A stretch of DNA of 64,000 nt from Bradyrhizobium lablabi (lineage in GTDB: Bacteria > Pseudomonadota > Alphaproteobacteria > Rhizobiales > Xanthobacteraceae): positions 496,001-560,000 of the forward strand of contig NZ_JAFCJK010000006.1 of the NCBI RefSeq assembly GCF_018131005.1. The letters run 5' to 3'. The translations under genes were made by a program, and so were the position numbers. A model generated the notes under the pieces. The model was not told where the DNA came from. It did not search any database and was given only the letters and a program-made list of their open reading frames with translations. Shown here in pieces: positions 25,395 through 33,833 of this stretch. The first letter of the stretch is position 1. Every line of letters begins with the position of its first letter.

Positions 25395-25925
25395 CATTGA
25401 TTTGCCCGACGAGGCAAGTCCGACGCGAGAAAACATTTCGCTTCGCGATTGACCCAAATCAGGTGTTGAATCCTGCCCATCTCACCCGATTGAGGGGCGC
25501 TTCGCGATCGTCACGAGTGTTGGGTTGAGATGCGGTGGACGCTGATTGCGTGACTGACGAGCACGCGAGAGGCGGACGGCGAAGTCGTGTGGTTCTGACG
25601 CCCCGATGCAGGTGTTAAGTTCGCCGAGCGGCAAGCTGCTCGCGGATGACGGTGACAACAAAGCTGGTCTCACCGAGAAGAGCACGAAGGACACCGTAAA
25701 ACCATCGCGCAGGGAAAGCCGGGTCGTTTCCGGTTACACCTGTGGTCCTACCCCCGGTGCTTTTTGTTGCACCGGGCCCATGGGTGCAATCGGCACCCGG
25801 CTTTCCCTGCGCCCTCTGTCTTCGGCAGAGAGCGGAACGTGATGCAAGACTCGGGCAGATCGTGCCGCGAGAACGCGAACACTCATCCTCAGAGTTGTTT
25901 GATAATTGAGATTCAAGACCTCACA
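25395..25925. repeat. Large dispersed Bradyrhizobium-type repeat with structured core
   Basis: From about GATTTGCCCGACGAGGCAAG to the segment after GCGAGAACGCGAAC, this sequence matches from memory an abundant intergenic element of Bradyrhizobium-type genomes; no search was run and its ends are approximate. Within it, GCGCAGGGAAAGCCGGGT (25707-25724) is exactly complementary to 25795-25812, an 18-bp perfect stem. Inside that stem CCCGGTGC/GCACCGGG forms a hairpin (25753-25776), and GGGTGC/GCACCC (25782-25798) could form a competing hairpin that overlaps the outer stem. Confidence 0.65.
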
Positions 25926-25927
25926 TC

Positions 25928-26019
25928 GTCATTGCGAGCGAAGCAAAGCAATCCATGCCATCACTTGCTGAGACATGGATTGCTTCGTCGCTCCAGCGCA
26001 AGAACTCCTCGCAATGACG
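25928..26019. repeat. Palindromic dispersed repeat (CATTGCGAGCGAAGC family)
   Basis: The unit opens with GTCATTGCGAG and closes with CTCGCAATGAC, and inner segments AAGCAATCCAT and ATGGATTGCTT are also complementary, so the whole 92 bases can fold into one long hairpin. The pattern is common between genes in this group of bacteria. Confidence 0.75.
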
Positions 26020-26192
26020 TCGTCGTGGCTTTCAAACGCGCCACGGCATGCCTGGAAAGCCGAACGCCGATCCACCGTGCATTGTCCGCATGGCCTTCGT
26101 CCGTTTGCGACGGTTGATCGGCACGGCCCATCCCTCCATAGTTGCCGGCAAACAACAGGGCTCCCGCCGGGGCCTTCCGGGCGGGAATGCCG

Positions 26193-27437
26193 ATGATGGA
26201 CGTGACAGCGACCGAAGAGTCGGCCGGCGATGCGCGGGCCCGTGGCAATGTGCTGCGGCTCGCCGCGGCGCAGGCGCTGACCGGCGCCAATTCGGCCGTC
26301 ATCTTCGCCACCGGCTCGATCGTCGGCGCGACGCTGGCGCCCGACATCTCGCTCGCTACCGTGCCGCTCTCGATGTATGTGCTCGGGCTTGCCGCGGGCA
26401 CGCTGCCGACCGGCGCAATCTCGCGCGCCTATGGGCGCCGCGTCGCCTTCATCATCGGCACCTTCTGCGGTGCGCTGACCGGCACGCTCGGCGCCTGGGC
26501 GATCCTGCATTCCTCGTTCTGGCTGTTCTGCTGCGCGACCTTTCTCGGCGGTCTCTATGGCGCGGTGGCGCAATCCTATCGGTTCGCGGCGGCGGACGGC
26601 GCCAGCACCGCGTTCCGGCCCAAGGCCGTGTCGTGGGTGATGGCGGGCGGCATATTTGCCGGCGTGCTCGGGCCGCAGCTCGTGCAATGGACCATGGACG
26701 TGTGGTCGCCCTATCTGTTCGCGTTCTCCTTCGTGGTGCAGGCGCTGGTCGCGCTGGTGGCGATGGCGGTGCTCGCGGGCGTCGACGCGCCGAAGCCGGC
26801 AGCGGCCGATCTGCATGGCGGCCGGCCTCTGCTCGAGATCGCGCGGCAGCCGCGGTTCATCGCGGCGGCGCTGTGCGGCGTGATCGCCTATCCGATGATG
26901 AATTTGGTGATGACCTCGGCGCCGCTCGCCATGAAGATGTGCGGGCTCTCGGTCAGCGATTCCAATTTCGGCATTCAGTGGCACATCGTGGCGATGTACG
27001 GCCCGAGCTTCTTCACGGGCTCGCTGATCGCGAGGTTCGGCGCGCCCGTGATCGTCGCGCTAGGGCTGTCGCTCGAGGCGGTCGCCGCGATGGTCGGGCT
27101 GTCGGGAATCACCGCGCCGCACTTCTGGGCGACGCTGATCGTGCTCGGCGTCGGCTGGAATTTCGGCTTTGTCGGGGCCTCCGCGCTGGTGCTGGAAACG
27201 CATCGGCCGCAGGAGCGCAACAAGGTGCAGGCCTTCAACGATTTCCTCGTCTTCGGCATGATGGCGATCGGTTCGTTCTCATCCGGTCAGTTGCTTGCCA
27301 GTTACGGCTGGAATGCCGTCAATCTGGTGGTGTTCCCGCCGGTGCTGCTGGGGCTTGCCGTACTGTCGCTTGTTTCGTTTGCCAGGCGGCGCGCAAGATT
27401 GCGCGACGTCGACGAGTTTCCGGAGCCGAGCCTCTAA
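26193..27437 (+). CDS. MFS transporter
   Basis: A 414-residue major facilitator with 12 predicted helices. GAISRAYGRRVAFIIGTF matches the loop after helix 2, and LGVGWNFGFVGASALVLETH lies in helix 10. Starts at 26187, 26193 and 26196 are possible; GGGCGGGA upstream best fits 26193. The family resembles MFS carriers of unknown cargo found near catabolic genes. It precedes a second MFS gene by about 165 bases that hold a dispersed repeat fragment. Confidence 0.85.
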   Translation: MMDVTATEESAGDARARGNVLRLAAAQALTGANSAVIFATGSIVGATLAPDISLATVPLSMYVLGLAAGTLPTGAISRAYGRRVAFIIGTFCGALTGTLGAWAILHSSFWLFCCATFLGGLYGAVAQSYRFAAADGASTAFRPKAVSWVMAGGIFAGVLGPQLVQWTMDVWSPYLFAFSFVVQALVALVAMAVLAGVDAPKPAAADLHGGRPLLEIARQPRFIAAALCGVIAYPMMNLVMTSAPLAMKMCGLSVSDSNFGIQWHIVAMYGPSFFTGSLIARFGAPVIVALGLSLEAVAAMVGLSGITAPHFWATLIVLGVGWNFGFVGASALVLETHRPQERNKVQAFNDFLVFGMMAIGSFSSGQLLASYGWNAVNLVVFPPVLLGLAVLSLVSFARRRARLRDVDEFPEPSL

Positions 27438-27438
27438 A

Positions 27439-27470
27439 CCTGATCCGAAAAGTGTGCGCCGATTTTCCGC
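27439..27470. repeat. Fragment of GATCCGGAAAAGTG dispersed repeat
   Basis: CTGATCCGAAAAGTGTGCGCCGATTTTCC-type sequence directly follows the stop of the MFS gene and matches the family at 1103-1175 and 60311-60360 in part. Confidence 0.5.
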
Positions 27471-27601
27471 ACGGCCAAACGCCAAAGGTCGATTTGCTGC
27501 CAACTGCTGACAGTTCGATCTGCGTCGAACTAATCGCCTTGCTCGCCTTCCTACATCGTCTGGGTGAGGATTCCTGACGATGCGAAAAGCAAGAGAGCAC
27601 A

Positions 27602-28846
27602 ATGGACGCAACAGCGCATATCACGATCGACGAGACCTCGCTCCGCTACGATGGCTGGCGCATCGTCGTCGTCTGCTTCCTGCTCGCAACCTTCGGCTGG
27701 GGACTCGGCTTCTACGGGCAAAGCGTCTATGTCGCCGAACTGCAGAGGCTGCACGGCTGGCCGGCCGCGCTGATCTCGTCGGGCACGACATTCTTCTATC
27801 TGTTCGGCGCCGCGCTGGTCGCCTTCGTCAACGAGGCGATCAGGGCGTTCGGTCCGCGGAATTGCCTCATCGCCGGGACCTTCGCGATGGCGGCGGCCGC
27901 GGTCGCGATCGGCGAGGTGCGCGAACCCTGGCAGCTCTATCTTGCCGATGCCGTGCTGGCGTTCGGCTGGGCCGGCACCAGCCTCGGCATCATCACCAAT
28001 ACGCTCGGCCTGTGGTTCGACACCAAGCGCGGCATGGCGATCAGCCTCGCGCTGAACGGCGCGAGCTTTGGCGGCATCGTCGGCGTGCCGCTGCTGGTCG
28101 CGGGAATAGGATATTTCGGCTTCTCCGGCGCGATGCTCGCCGCCGCGGTGCTGATGATCGGGCTGATGGTGCCGGTGATCCTGATCTTGGTCGGGGAGCC
28201 GCCGGCTCACCTCCAAGCCGTCACGGCCACGGCCGCCAACGCGCCATCGGCGACGCAGATCCGCGCGCGGGCGCTGCGCGATATCGGCTTCCTCTCGGTC
28301 AGTATCGCGTTTGCGCTGGTGCTGTTCGCCCAGGTCGGCTTCATCGTGCACCTGATCTCGTTTCTCGACCAGGTGATCGGCCGCGAGCGGGCGACGGTGG
28401 CGATGGCAATGCTGACGGCCATGGCCGTGGTTGGCCGCGTCTCCTTCTCCGTTGTGATCGACCGGCTCAACCAGCGGCTCGCCTCAGCGCTGTCCTTTGT
28501 CAGCCAGGCGGTCGCGCTCGGCATCGTCATCAACGTACATAACGACATTGTGATGATCGCCGCCTGCGCGCTGTTCGGCTTCTCGGTCGGCAATCTGATC
28601 ACACTGCCGGCGCTGATCGTGCAGCGCGAGTTCGACCCGCGCTCCTTCGGCGTGCTGGTCAGCCTGATCACGGCAATCAACCAGATCACATACGCGTTCG
28701 GTCCGGGTGCGGTCGGGCTGCTTCGCGATATTTCCGGGAGCTACGCGCTGCCGTTCTATGGCTGCATCGCCCTAGAACTCGCAGCCGCGGTGCTGGTCAT
28801 GATCCGCGGGCGCGCAGGAGGTCTTCGACATCAAGCCGTTTCGTAA
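27602..28846 (+). CDS. MFS transporter, monocarboxylate/oxalate-formate-like
   Basis: A 414-residue major facilitator with 12 predicted helices. The start (YDGWRIVVVCFLLATFGWGL) and TLGLWFDTKRGMAISLALNG in helix 5 are hallmarks of the MCT/OFA-like branch, which carries organic anions. GAKRG-type motifs usually read WFxxxRGxA, as seen here. The ATG at 27602 follows AGCAAGAGAG. Its 3' end overlaps the convergent VOC gene by 50 bases. Neighbouring acyl-CoA dehydrogenases and a VOC protein suggest uptake of a catabolic substrate, which is inference. Confidence 0.86.
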   Translation: MDATAHITIDETSLRYDGWRIVVVCFLLATFGWGLGFYGQSVYVAELQRLHGWPAALISSGTTFFYLFGAALVAFVNEAIRAFGPRNCLIAGTFAMAAAAVAIGEVREPWQLYLADAVLAFGWAGTSLGIITNTLGLWFDTKRGMAISLALNGASFGGIVGVPLLVAGIGYFGFSGAMLAAAVLMIGLMVPVILILVGEPPAHLQAVTATAANAPSATQIRARALRDIGFLSVSIAFALVLFAQVGFIVHLISFLDQVIGRERATVAMAMLTAMAVVGRVSFSVVIDRLNQRLASALSFVSQAVALGIVINVHNDIVMIAACALFGFSVGNLITLPALIVQREFDPRSFGVLVSLITAINQITYAFGPGAVGLLRDISGSYALPFYGCIALELAAAVLVMIRGRAGGLRHQAVS

Positions 28847-29291
28847 ACATGGCAAGCTTGCCATCCTCGGTGCGCGGCCACTCCGACTCGGGCCGGTCCC
28901 GATAGAGTTCGACGCCGTTTTCGTCGGGGTCACGCAAATACAGGGCCTCGCTGACGCCGTGGTCGCTCGCGCCGTCGAGCACGATACCGGCCGAGAGCAC
29001 GCGATGGAGCGCGTCGGCGAGGGCTGGACGCGTCGGATACAGGATCGCCGTGTGGAACAGGCCAGTCGTGCCGGGCGGAGGCGGGTGTCCGCCCTTGCTC
29101 TCCCAGGTATTGAGGCCGATGTGGTGATGATAGCCGCCGGCGGAGATGAAGGCCGCGCCAGAGTTCTGGCGCTGCTGCAGCCCGAAGCCGAGCACGCCGC
29201 AATAGAAGTCAAGCGCGCGGTCGAGATCGGCGACCTTGAGATGGACGTGCCCGATCCGCGTGCCCGCGATGATGGGTGGATTTTGCGGCAT
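28797..29291 (-). CDS. VOC family protein, catechol-2,3-dioxygenase-like
   Basis: A 164-residue vicinal-oxygen-chelate protein. It starts GTRIGHVHLKVADLDRALDF, with the first metal ligand His in HVHL, has HHHIGLNTW in the middle (second His), and the third ligand Glu in DPDENGVELYRDRP. This half-length extradiol-dioxygenase-like form is common (CatE-like). The ring-cleavage role is plausible but not proven, as many VOC proteins are isomerases or thiol transferases. It converges with and overlaps an MFS gene by 50 bases. Confidence 0.85.
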   Translation of the reverse strand: MPQNPPIIAGTRIGHVHLKVADLDRALDFYCGVLGFGLQQRQNSGAAFISAGGYHHHIGLNTWESKGGHPPPPGTTGLFHTAILYPTRPALADALHRVLSAGIVLDGASDHGVSEALYLRDPDENGVELYRDRPESEWPRTEDGKLAMFTKRLDVEDLLRARGS

Positions 29292-29434
29292 GTCGTGGCT
29301 CCGTTCACTTTAAGGTCGTTCCCGGGAGTGGGAATCCGTAGCCCACATAGGATTGGAATCCACGGATGGAAGAGCGGCCGACTTCAAAACGTATCGTGTC
29401 GGACGCATCCCGATTGCGGATGCAAGGATTTGGC

Positions 29435-29980
29435 CTACGCCAGCTCCGACAATTCGCCGCCGGGCACCTCGAACTCGAACGTGTTCAACGTCATCGACAC
29501 CATCGTGTAATAGCCGCACAGCCCGATGATCTCGACCACGCCGCGCAGGGTCAGCAGTTCGACCGCCTCGTCATACAGCGCTTTCGCCACGCCGTGGCCC
29601 TCATGCAGCGACTTGGCAACCTCATAGATCATCTTGGCCTTGGGATCGTCGAAGGTCGGGATGCGACGCACACGGATGTCCTCGATGATCCTGGGATCCA
29701 GACCGCCCTTCAACGCCAGGCGCTTGTGCGCGTACCATTCGTAATGCGCAGTCCAGTGCCGCGCCGTGACCAGGATCGCGATCTCCGACAGCCTGGCCGG
29801 AAAGATGGTGTCGAAGCGCAGCACCTCGCCGAGCCGCGTGGCATGCCGCGCCATCTCCGGGCTGTTGAGCCAGGCCATCATCGGCGCCGGCGGGGCGCCG
29901 CGCTTGCCGGCGATCGACTCGTCGTAGGTTTCCTTCTGCGCCGCGTTCATTTCGCCTGGCGAAAGCAGCTTCAGCCGCAT
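29435..29980 (-). CDS. Carboxymuconolactone decarboxylase (AhpD-like) family protein
   Basis: A 181-residue all-helical protein. RLSEIAILVTARHWTAHYEW is the CMD/AhpD-like core with the His-bearing helix, although the CxxC pair of AhpD is absent, which favours the decarboxylase-like branch over a peroxidase. The ATG at 29980 has AGAGGAAA upstream; longer starts would lack one. Such genes often sit beside acyl-CoA dehydrogenases in degradation clusters. Substrate unknown. Confidence 0.83.
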   Translation of the reverse strand: MRLKLLSPGEMNAAQKETYDESIAGKRGAPPAPMMAWLNSPEMARHATRLGEVLRFDTIFPARLSEIAILVTARHWTAHYEWYAHKRLALKGGLDPRIIEDIRVRRIPTFDDPKAKMIYEVAKSLHEGHGVAKALYDEAVELLTLRGVVEIIGLCGYYTMVSMTLNTFEFEVPGGELSELA

Positions 29981-30146
29981 GTCCGTTTCCTCTTGTTTTT
30001 CAACCATTATGACCTCCCGCGCATACACCCGATCACGCGGGGTGACCACCGCTGCCACGGCATGGCGCGGCCGCAAGACGTATTGAATTCCGCGATGCGG
30101 CGGCTAAGGTCGAACCCAATTCGTCAATGTCGATCGGAAACGCGCC

Positions 30147-31331
30147 ATGTCTGACCTGGAGAAATTCCGCCGCGAAGCCCGCGCCTGGCTGGGGCAGAAC
30201 TGCCCGCCGGAGATGCGCAAGCCGATGGCCTCGGACAGCGATACGTTCTGGGGTGGCCGCAACGCAACGTTCTCGTCCGAAGCGCAGCGCGTCTGGTTCG
30301 AACGCATGCGCGACAAGGGTTGGACCGTACCACATTGGCCGACCGAATATGGCGGTGGCGGCCTCGATGGCGAGGAGGCCAAGATCGTGCGCCAGGAGAT
30401 GGCGGCGATCGGCGCGCGTCAGCCGCTCACCTCGTTCGGCATCTCGATGCTTGGGCCCGCGCTGCTCAAATACGGCACCGACGAGCAGAAGAAGGAGCAT
30501 CTGCCGAAGATCACCGCAGGGCTGATCCGATGGTGCCAGGGCTATTCCGAGCCGAATGCCGGCTCCGACCTCGCCTCGCTGCAGACCCGGGCCGAGAGCG
30601 ACGGCGACGACTATGTCATCAACGGCCAGAAGATCTGGACGTCGTATGCCAACCATGCGGACTGGATATTCTGTCTTGTGCGGACCGATCCGGCGGCGAA
30701 GAAGCATGACGGCATCAGCTTTATTCTCTTCGACATGACGTCGAAAGGCGTATCAACCAAGCCGATCCTTTTGATCTCAGGCTATTCGCCATTCTGCGAA
30801 ACCTTCTTCGACAATGTGCGGGTGCCGAAGGCGCATGTCGTGGGTCAGGTCAATCGCGGCTGGGATGTCGCGAAATACCTGCTGCAGCATGAGCGTGCGA
30901 TGATCTCGGGCATGGGCGAGCGCGGCGTCGGCCGTCCGCTCGGCCAGATCGCAGCCGATTCGATCGGCGCCGACGAACAGGGCCGGCTCGACGATGCCCC
31001 GTTGCGCAGCCAGATCGCGAGCTTCGAAGTCGACGAGGCGGCACTCGCCGCGGCAGCCGAGCGCGCGGTCGATCTCGCCAAGGCCGGCCAGTCGCATCCG
31101 GCGTTTTCCTCGGCGATGAAATATTACGGCACCGAACTCAACAAGCGCCGTTACGAGATCCTGATGTCGGCCGGCGGCATCGACGCGCTGGAATGGGAAA
31201 GCGAACGCTCCAGGGGCGGCGCCCGGCCGCGCGCCTGGCTGCGCACGAAAGCGAACTCGATCGAGGGCGGCACCAGCGAAGTGATGCTTGGCATCGTGGC
31301 AAAGCGCATCCTCGATCTGCCGGGAGCGTGA
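30147..31331 (+). CDS. Acyl-CoA dehydrogenase, FAD-binding (large partner)
   Basis: A 394-residue acyl-CoA dehydrogenase. FAD/substrate motifs include WCQGYSEPNAGSDLASLQTR (about residue 130), KIWTSYANHADWIF, and the C-terminal SIEGGTSEVMLGIVAKRIL. The EGGTSE block sits where the catalytic base region lies in many FadE-type subunits. A second acyl-CoA dehydrogenase gene follows 152 bases later on the same strand, the arrangement of heteromeric alpha2beta2 enzymes that act on steroid side chains or other bulky acyl-CoAs. That assignment is inference from pairing. Confidence 0.88.
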   Translation: MSDLEKFRREARAWLGQNCPPEMRKPMASDSDTFWGGRNATFSSEAQRVWFERMRDKGWTVPHWPTEYGGGGLDGEEAKIVRQEMAAIGARQPLTSFGISMLGPALLKYGTDEQKKEHLPKITAGLIRWCQGYSEPNAGSDLASLQTRAESDGDDYVINGQKIWTSYANHADWIFCLVRTDPAAKKHDGISFILFDMTSKGVSTKPILLISGYSPFCETFFDNVRVPKAHVVGQVNRGWDVAKYLLQHERAMISGMGERGVGRPLGQIAADSIGADEQGRLDDAPLRSQIASFEVDEAALAAAAERAVDLAKAGQSHPAFSSAMKYYGTELNKRRYEILMSAGGIDALEWESERSRGGARPRAWLRTKANSIEGGTSEVMLGIVAKRILDLPGA

Positions 31332-31339
31332 ATGAAGTT

Positions 31340-31395
31340 CCTCATCCTGCGGGGCGCGGAACGTACGTCTGGAAGGATGAGGCACCGATATCAGC
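31340..31395. repeat. Dispersed repeat (CTCATCCTGCGG...GGATGAGG) between paired dehydrogenase genes
   Basis: TTCCTCATCC and GGATGAGGC flank a short spacer, giving an inverted repeat in the gap between the two acyl-CoA dehydrogenase genes. It resembles common CCTCATCCTGAGG-type intergenic elements and may weaken read-through between the genes. Confidence 0.5.
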
Positions 31396-31483
31396 CTTAT
31401 GGCTCGAGACGACGCTGACGCGCCGCCTCACCGTGAGGGTCAACAGTGAATGCGATCGAAGATCAGAATAGCGGAATCCACCC

Positions 31484-32623
31484 ATGGCTCTCGTCCTCAC
31501 CGAAGAACAATCCATGCTGCGCGACAGCGCGCGCGGCCTCATCAGCGACAAGGCACCGGTGTCGCATCTGCGCAGCCTGCGCGACAGCAAGGATGCCACC
31601 GGCTTCTCCCGCGAACTCTGGAGAACCTTTGCCGAAATGGGCTTCTCCGGCTTGCTGGTGCCGGAAGAATTCGGCGGCAGCGGGCTCGGCTGTGTCGAGG
31701 CCGGCATCGTGATGGAGGAGATCGGCCGCACGCTGATGCCTTCGCCGTTCCTTGCGACCTCGGTGCTCGCGGCATCTGCGCTGTCGCGCGGCGGCAACGA
31801 GGCGCAGAAGGCGCAATACCTTCCCAAGGTCTCCGACGGCTCGTTGCTTGCAGCGCTCGCGATCGATGAAGGTGCAAAACATCGTCCGCTGCAGACCAAA
31901 TTGCAGGCGACGCGCGCCGGTAACGGCTTCAAGCTTAATGGCGACAAGGCGTTCGTGGTCGACGGCCACACCGCCGATCTCCTGATCGTCGCTGCGCGCA
32001 GCGCGGGCGCCGCAGGCGACAAGAACGGGCTGACGCTGTTCCTGGTCGATCCGAAGTCAAAAGGGCTCGCGATCGAGCGTATCGCGATGGTCGATTCGCA
32101 TAATGCTGCGCGAATCGTGTTCGACCATGTCGAGGTCAACGCCGACAGTGTGCTCGGCGAGGTCGACGAGGGATACGCGTTGCTCGATGGCGTGCTCAAT
32201 ATCGGCCGCGGCGCCGTCGCCTCCGAAATGGTGGGCCTGAGCGAGGAGGTATTCGGCCGCACCGTGACGTATCTCAAGGAGCGCAAGCAGTTCGGCAAGG
32301 CGATTGGCGAATTCCAGGCGCTGCAGCACCGCGCGGCGCAGCTCTATATCGAGATTGAGATCACCCGCGCCGCCGTCTTGAAGGCGCTTCAGACGCTCGA
32401 TGCCGATCCCGGTAAGGCCGGCACGGCGGTTGCGGTTGCAAAGGCGCGCGCCGGAAACACCGCAACGCAGGCCGTGCAGGAGGGTGTGCAGATGCACGGC
32501 GGCATGGGCATGACCGACCAGTTCGACATCGGCTTCTTCATGAAGCGCGCCCGCGTCTGCCAGGAACTGTTCGGCGACAGCAACTTCCACGCCGACCAGT
32601 TGGCGCGCGCCAAGGGCTATTGA
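31484..32623 (+). CDS. Acyl-CoA dehydrogenase, second subunit
   Basis: A 379-residue acyl-CoA dehydrogenase homologue starting MALVLTEEQSMLRDSARGLI. It has ERKQFGKAIGEFQALQHRAA (FAD-binding arginine region) and MHGGMGMTDQFDIGFFMKRA, but the C-terminus ends FGDSNFHADQLARAKGY and I do not see the YEGT-type catalytic block. This fits the non-catalytic-base partner of heteromeric dehydrogenases, working with the gene upstream. The ATG at 31484 follows GGAATCCACCC weakly. Electron acceptor would be ETF. Confidence 0.87.
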   Translation: MALVLTEEQSMLRDSARGLISDKAPVSHLRSLRDSKDATGFSRELWRTFAEMGFSGLLVPEEFGGSGLGCVEAGIVMEEIGRTLMPSPFLATSVLAASALSRGGNEAQKAQYLPKVSDGSLLAALAIDEGAKHRPLQTKLQATRAGNGFKLNGDKAFVVDGHTADLLIVAARSAGAAGDKNGLTLFLVDPKSKGLAIERIAMVDSHNAARIVFDHVEVNADSVLGEVDEGYALLDGVLNIGRGAVASEMVGLSEEVFGRTVTYLKERKQFGKAIGEFQALQHRAAQLYIEIEITRAAVLKALQTLDADPGKAGTAVAVAKARAGNTATQAVQEGVQMHGGMGMTDQFDIGFFMKRARVCQELFGDSNFHADQLARAKGY

Positions 32624-32627
32624 CCGT

Positions 32628-32735
32628 CGTTCCTCATCGTAAGGAGCCGCGAAGCGGCGTCGCGAACAATGAGGCCGGGTCGGCTGCTTCGTCCCTTGAG
32701 AAGGCCGCTTTGCGGTCTCCTCAGAATGAAGCGAT
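32628..32735. repeat. Dispersed intergenic repeat after acyl-CoA dehydrogenase pair
   Basis: The gap between the dehydrogenase gene and the convergent binding-protein gene contains TTCCTCATCG...AACAATGAGGCC followed by CTTGAGAAGGCCGCTTTGCGG, resembling CTCATCCTGAGGAG-type elements seen between genes of this group. It probably lies in the transcript ends. Confidence 0.5.
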
Positions 32736-32745
32736 GCCGGCGCGT

Positions 32746-33783
32746 TTACCTGATCGGCGGCGCGTACTGGATGCCGCCGGCATTCCAGAGCTGATTCATG
32801 CCGCGCGGGATCTTGAGCTTGGACTCGCTGCCGACATTGCGGTCATAGACCTCGCCGTAATTGCCGACATGCTTGATGATGCGCACGGCCCAGTCCTTGG
32901 TCAGGCCGAGGTCCTCGCCATAGCTGCCCTCGGTGCCGACCAGGCGCATCACCTCGGGCTTCTTCGACTTCAGCGCCTCGTCGATGTTCTGCGAGGTGAT
33001 GCCGAGCTCCTCGGCGTTGATCATGGCGTAGAGCGTCCACTTCACGATCATCATCCAGTCGTCGTCGCGCAGGCGGACCACCGGCGCGAGCGGCTCCTTG
33101 GAGATGATGTCGGCCAGGATGGTGTGGTCAGTCGGTTTGGGAAGGTTGAGCCGAAGTGCGTAGAGCTGGGAGGCGTCGGCGGTAAGGGTGTCGCACTGGC
33201 CCGATTCATAGGCCTTGACCACCTCATCGAGCTTTCCGAACTTCATCTCCGTGTAGTTCATGTTATTGGCACGGAAATAGTCTGCAAGGTTGAGCGCCGT
33301 CGTGGTGCCGGCCTGCACGCAGACCTTGCTGCCGTTCAGGTCGAGCGCGGAATCGATGTTGCGCGCGCGCGGGAGCATGAAGCCCTGGCCGTCATAGAAG
33401 GCCACCGCCGGGAAGTAGAGGTCGTAATTGGTCTCGCGCGACATGCTCCAGGTCGAGTTGCGCGAGAGGATGTCGACCTTGCGGTTTTGCAGCTCCTTGA
33501 AGCGTTCGCTGGCGTCGAGCGGGACGAACTTCGCCTTCGACGGATCGTCGAAAATCGCCGCCGCCACCGCGCGGCAGAAGTCGACATCGAACCCGGTCCA
33601 ATTGCCCTTGTCGTCGGGGATCGAGAAGCCCGGCAGGCCCCTGTTGACGCCGCACAGCACCTCGCCACGGCGGATGGTGCGCTTCAGCGTGCGGGTGTCG
33701 TAGCGTTCATAGGTGATGGCGGCGGCCGCGACCAGCACGGCGACCGCGAGCCCGATGGTCAGGCCGCCTCGAAATGTGCGCAT
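32746..33783 (-). CDS. Amino-acid ABC transporter binding protein, AapJ-like
   Basis: A 345-residue periplasmic binding protein of the general L-amino acid (AapJ/BztA) type. After an N-terminal hydrophobic segment (LAVAVLVAAAAITYE) it shows CGVNRGLPGFSIPDDKGNW, FDVDFCRAVAAAIFDD, WSMSRETNYDLYFPAVAFYD and GTEGSYGEDLGLTKDWA. Full aap operons also hold two permeases and an ATPase; none is adjacent, so this is an orphan copy. It could feed a transporter elsewhere or act in sensing. Confidence 0.9.
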   Translation of the reverse strand: MRTFRGGLTIGLAVAVLVAAAAITYERYDTRTLKRTIRRGEVLCGVNRGLPGFSIPDDKGNWTGFDVDFCRAVAAAIFDDPSKAKFVPLDASERFKELQNRKVDILSRNSTWSMSRETNYDLYFPAVAFYDGQGFMLPRARNIDSALDLNGSKVCVQAGTTTALNLADYFRANNMNYTEMKFGKLDEVVKAYESGQCDTLTADASQLYALRLNLPKPTDHTILADIISKEPLAPVVRLRDDDWMMIVKWTLYAMINAEELGITSQNIDEALKSKKPEVMRLVGTEGSYGEDLGLTKDWAVRIIKHVGNYGEVYDRNVGSESKLKIPRGMNQLWNAGGIQYAPPIR

Positions 33784-33833
33784 GGATTTTCTCTCGCCAA
33801 TTATCGGAAGAACGGGTCGAAGCGGACTGAAGG

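Larger units (their letters stand above)
25265..26192. other. Gene-free region dominated by dispersed repeats
   Basis: No supported gene lies in these 928 bases. They hold a long dispersed repeat with strong secondary structure (about 25395-25925) followed at once by a palindromic unit (25928-26019). Open frames through it lack ribosome binding sites and correspond to repeat sequence. The last 170 bases should hold the promoter of the MFS gene at 26193. Confidence 0.7.

Noticed and set aside
25606..25842. 78-codon plus-strand frame within the dispersed repeat
   Set aside because: Frame coincides with structured repeat sequence; such frames are often called as proteins but are not supported here.
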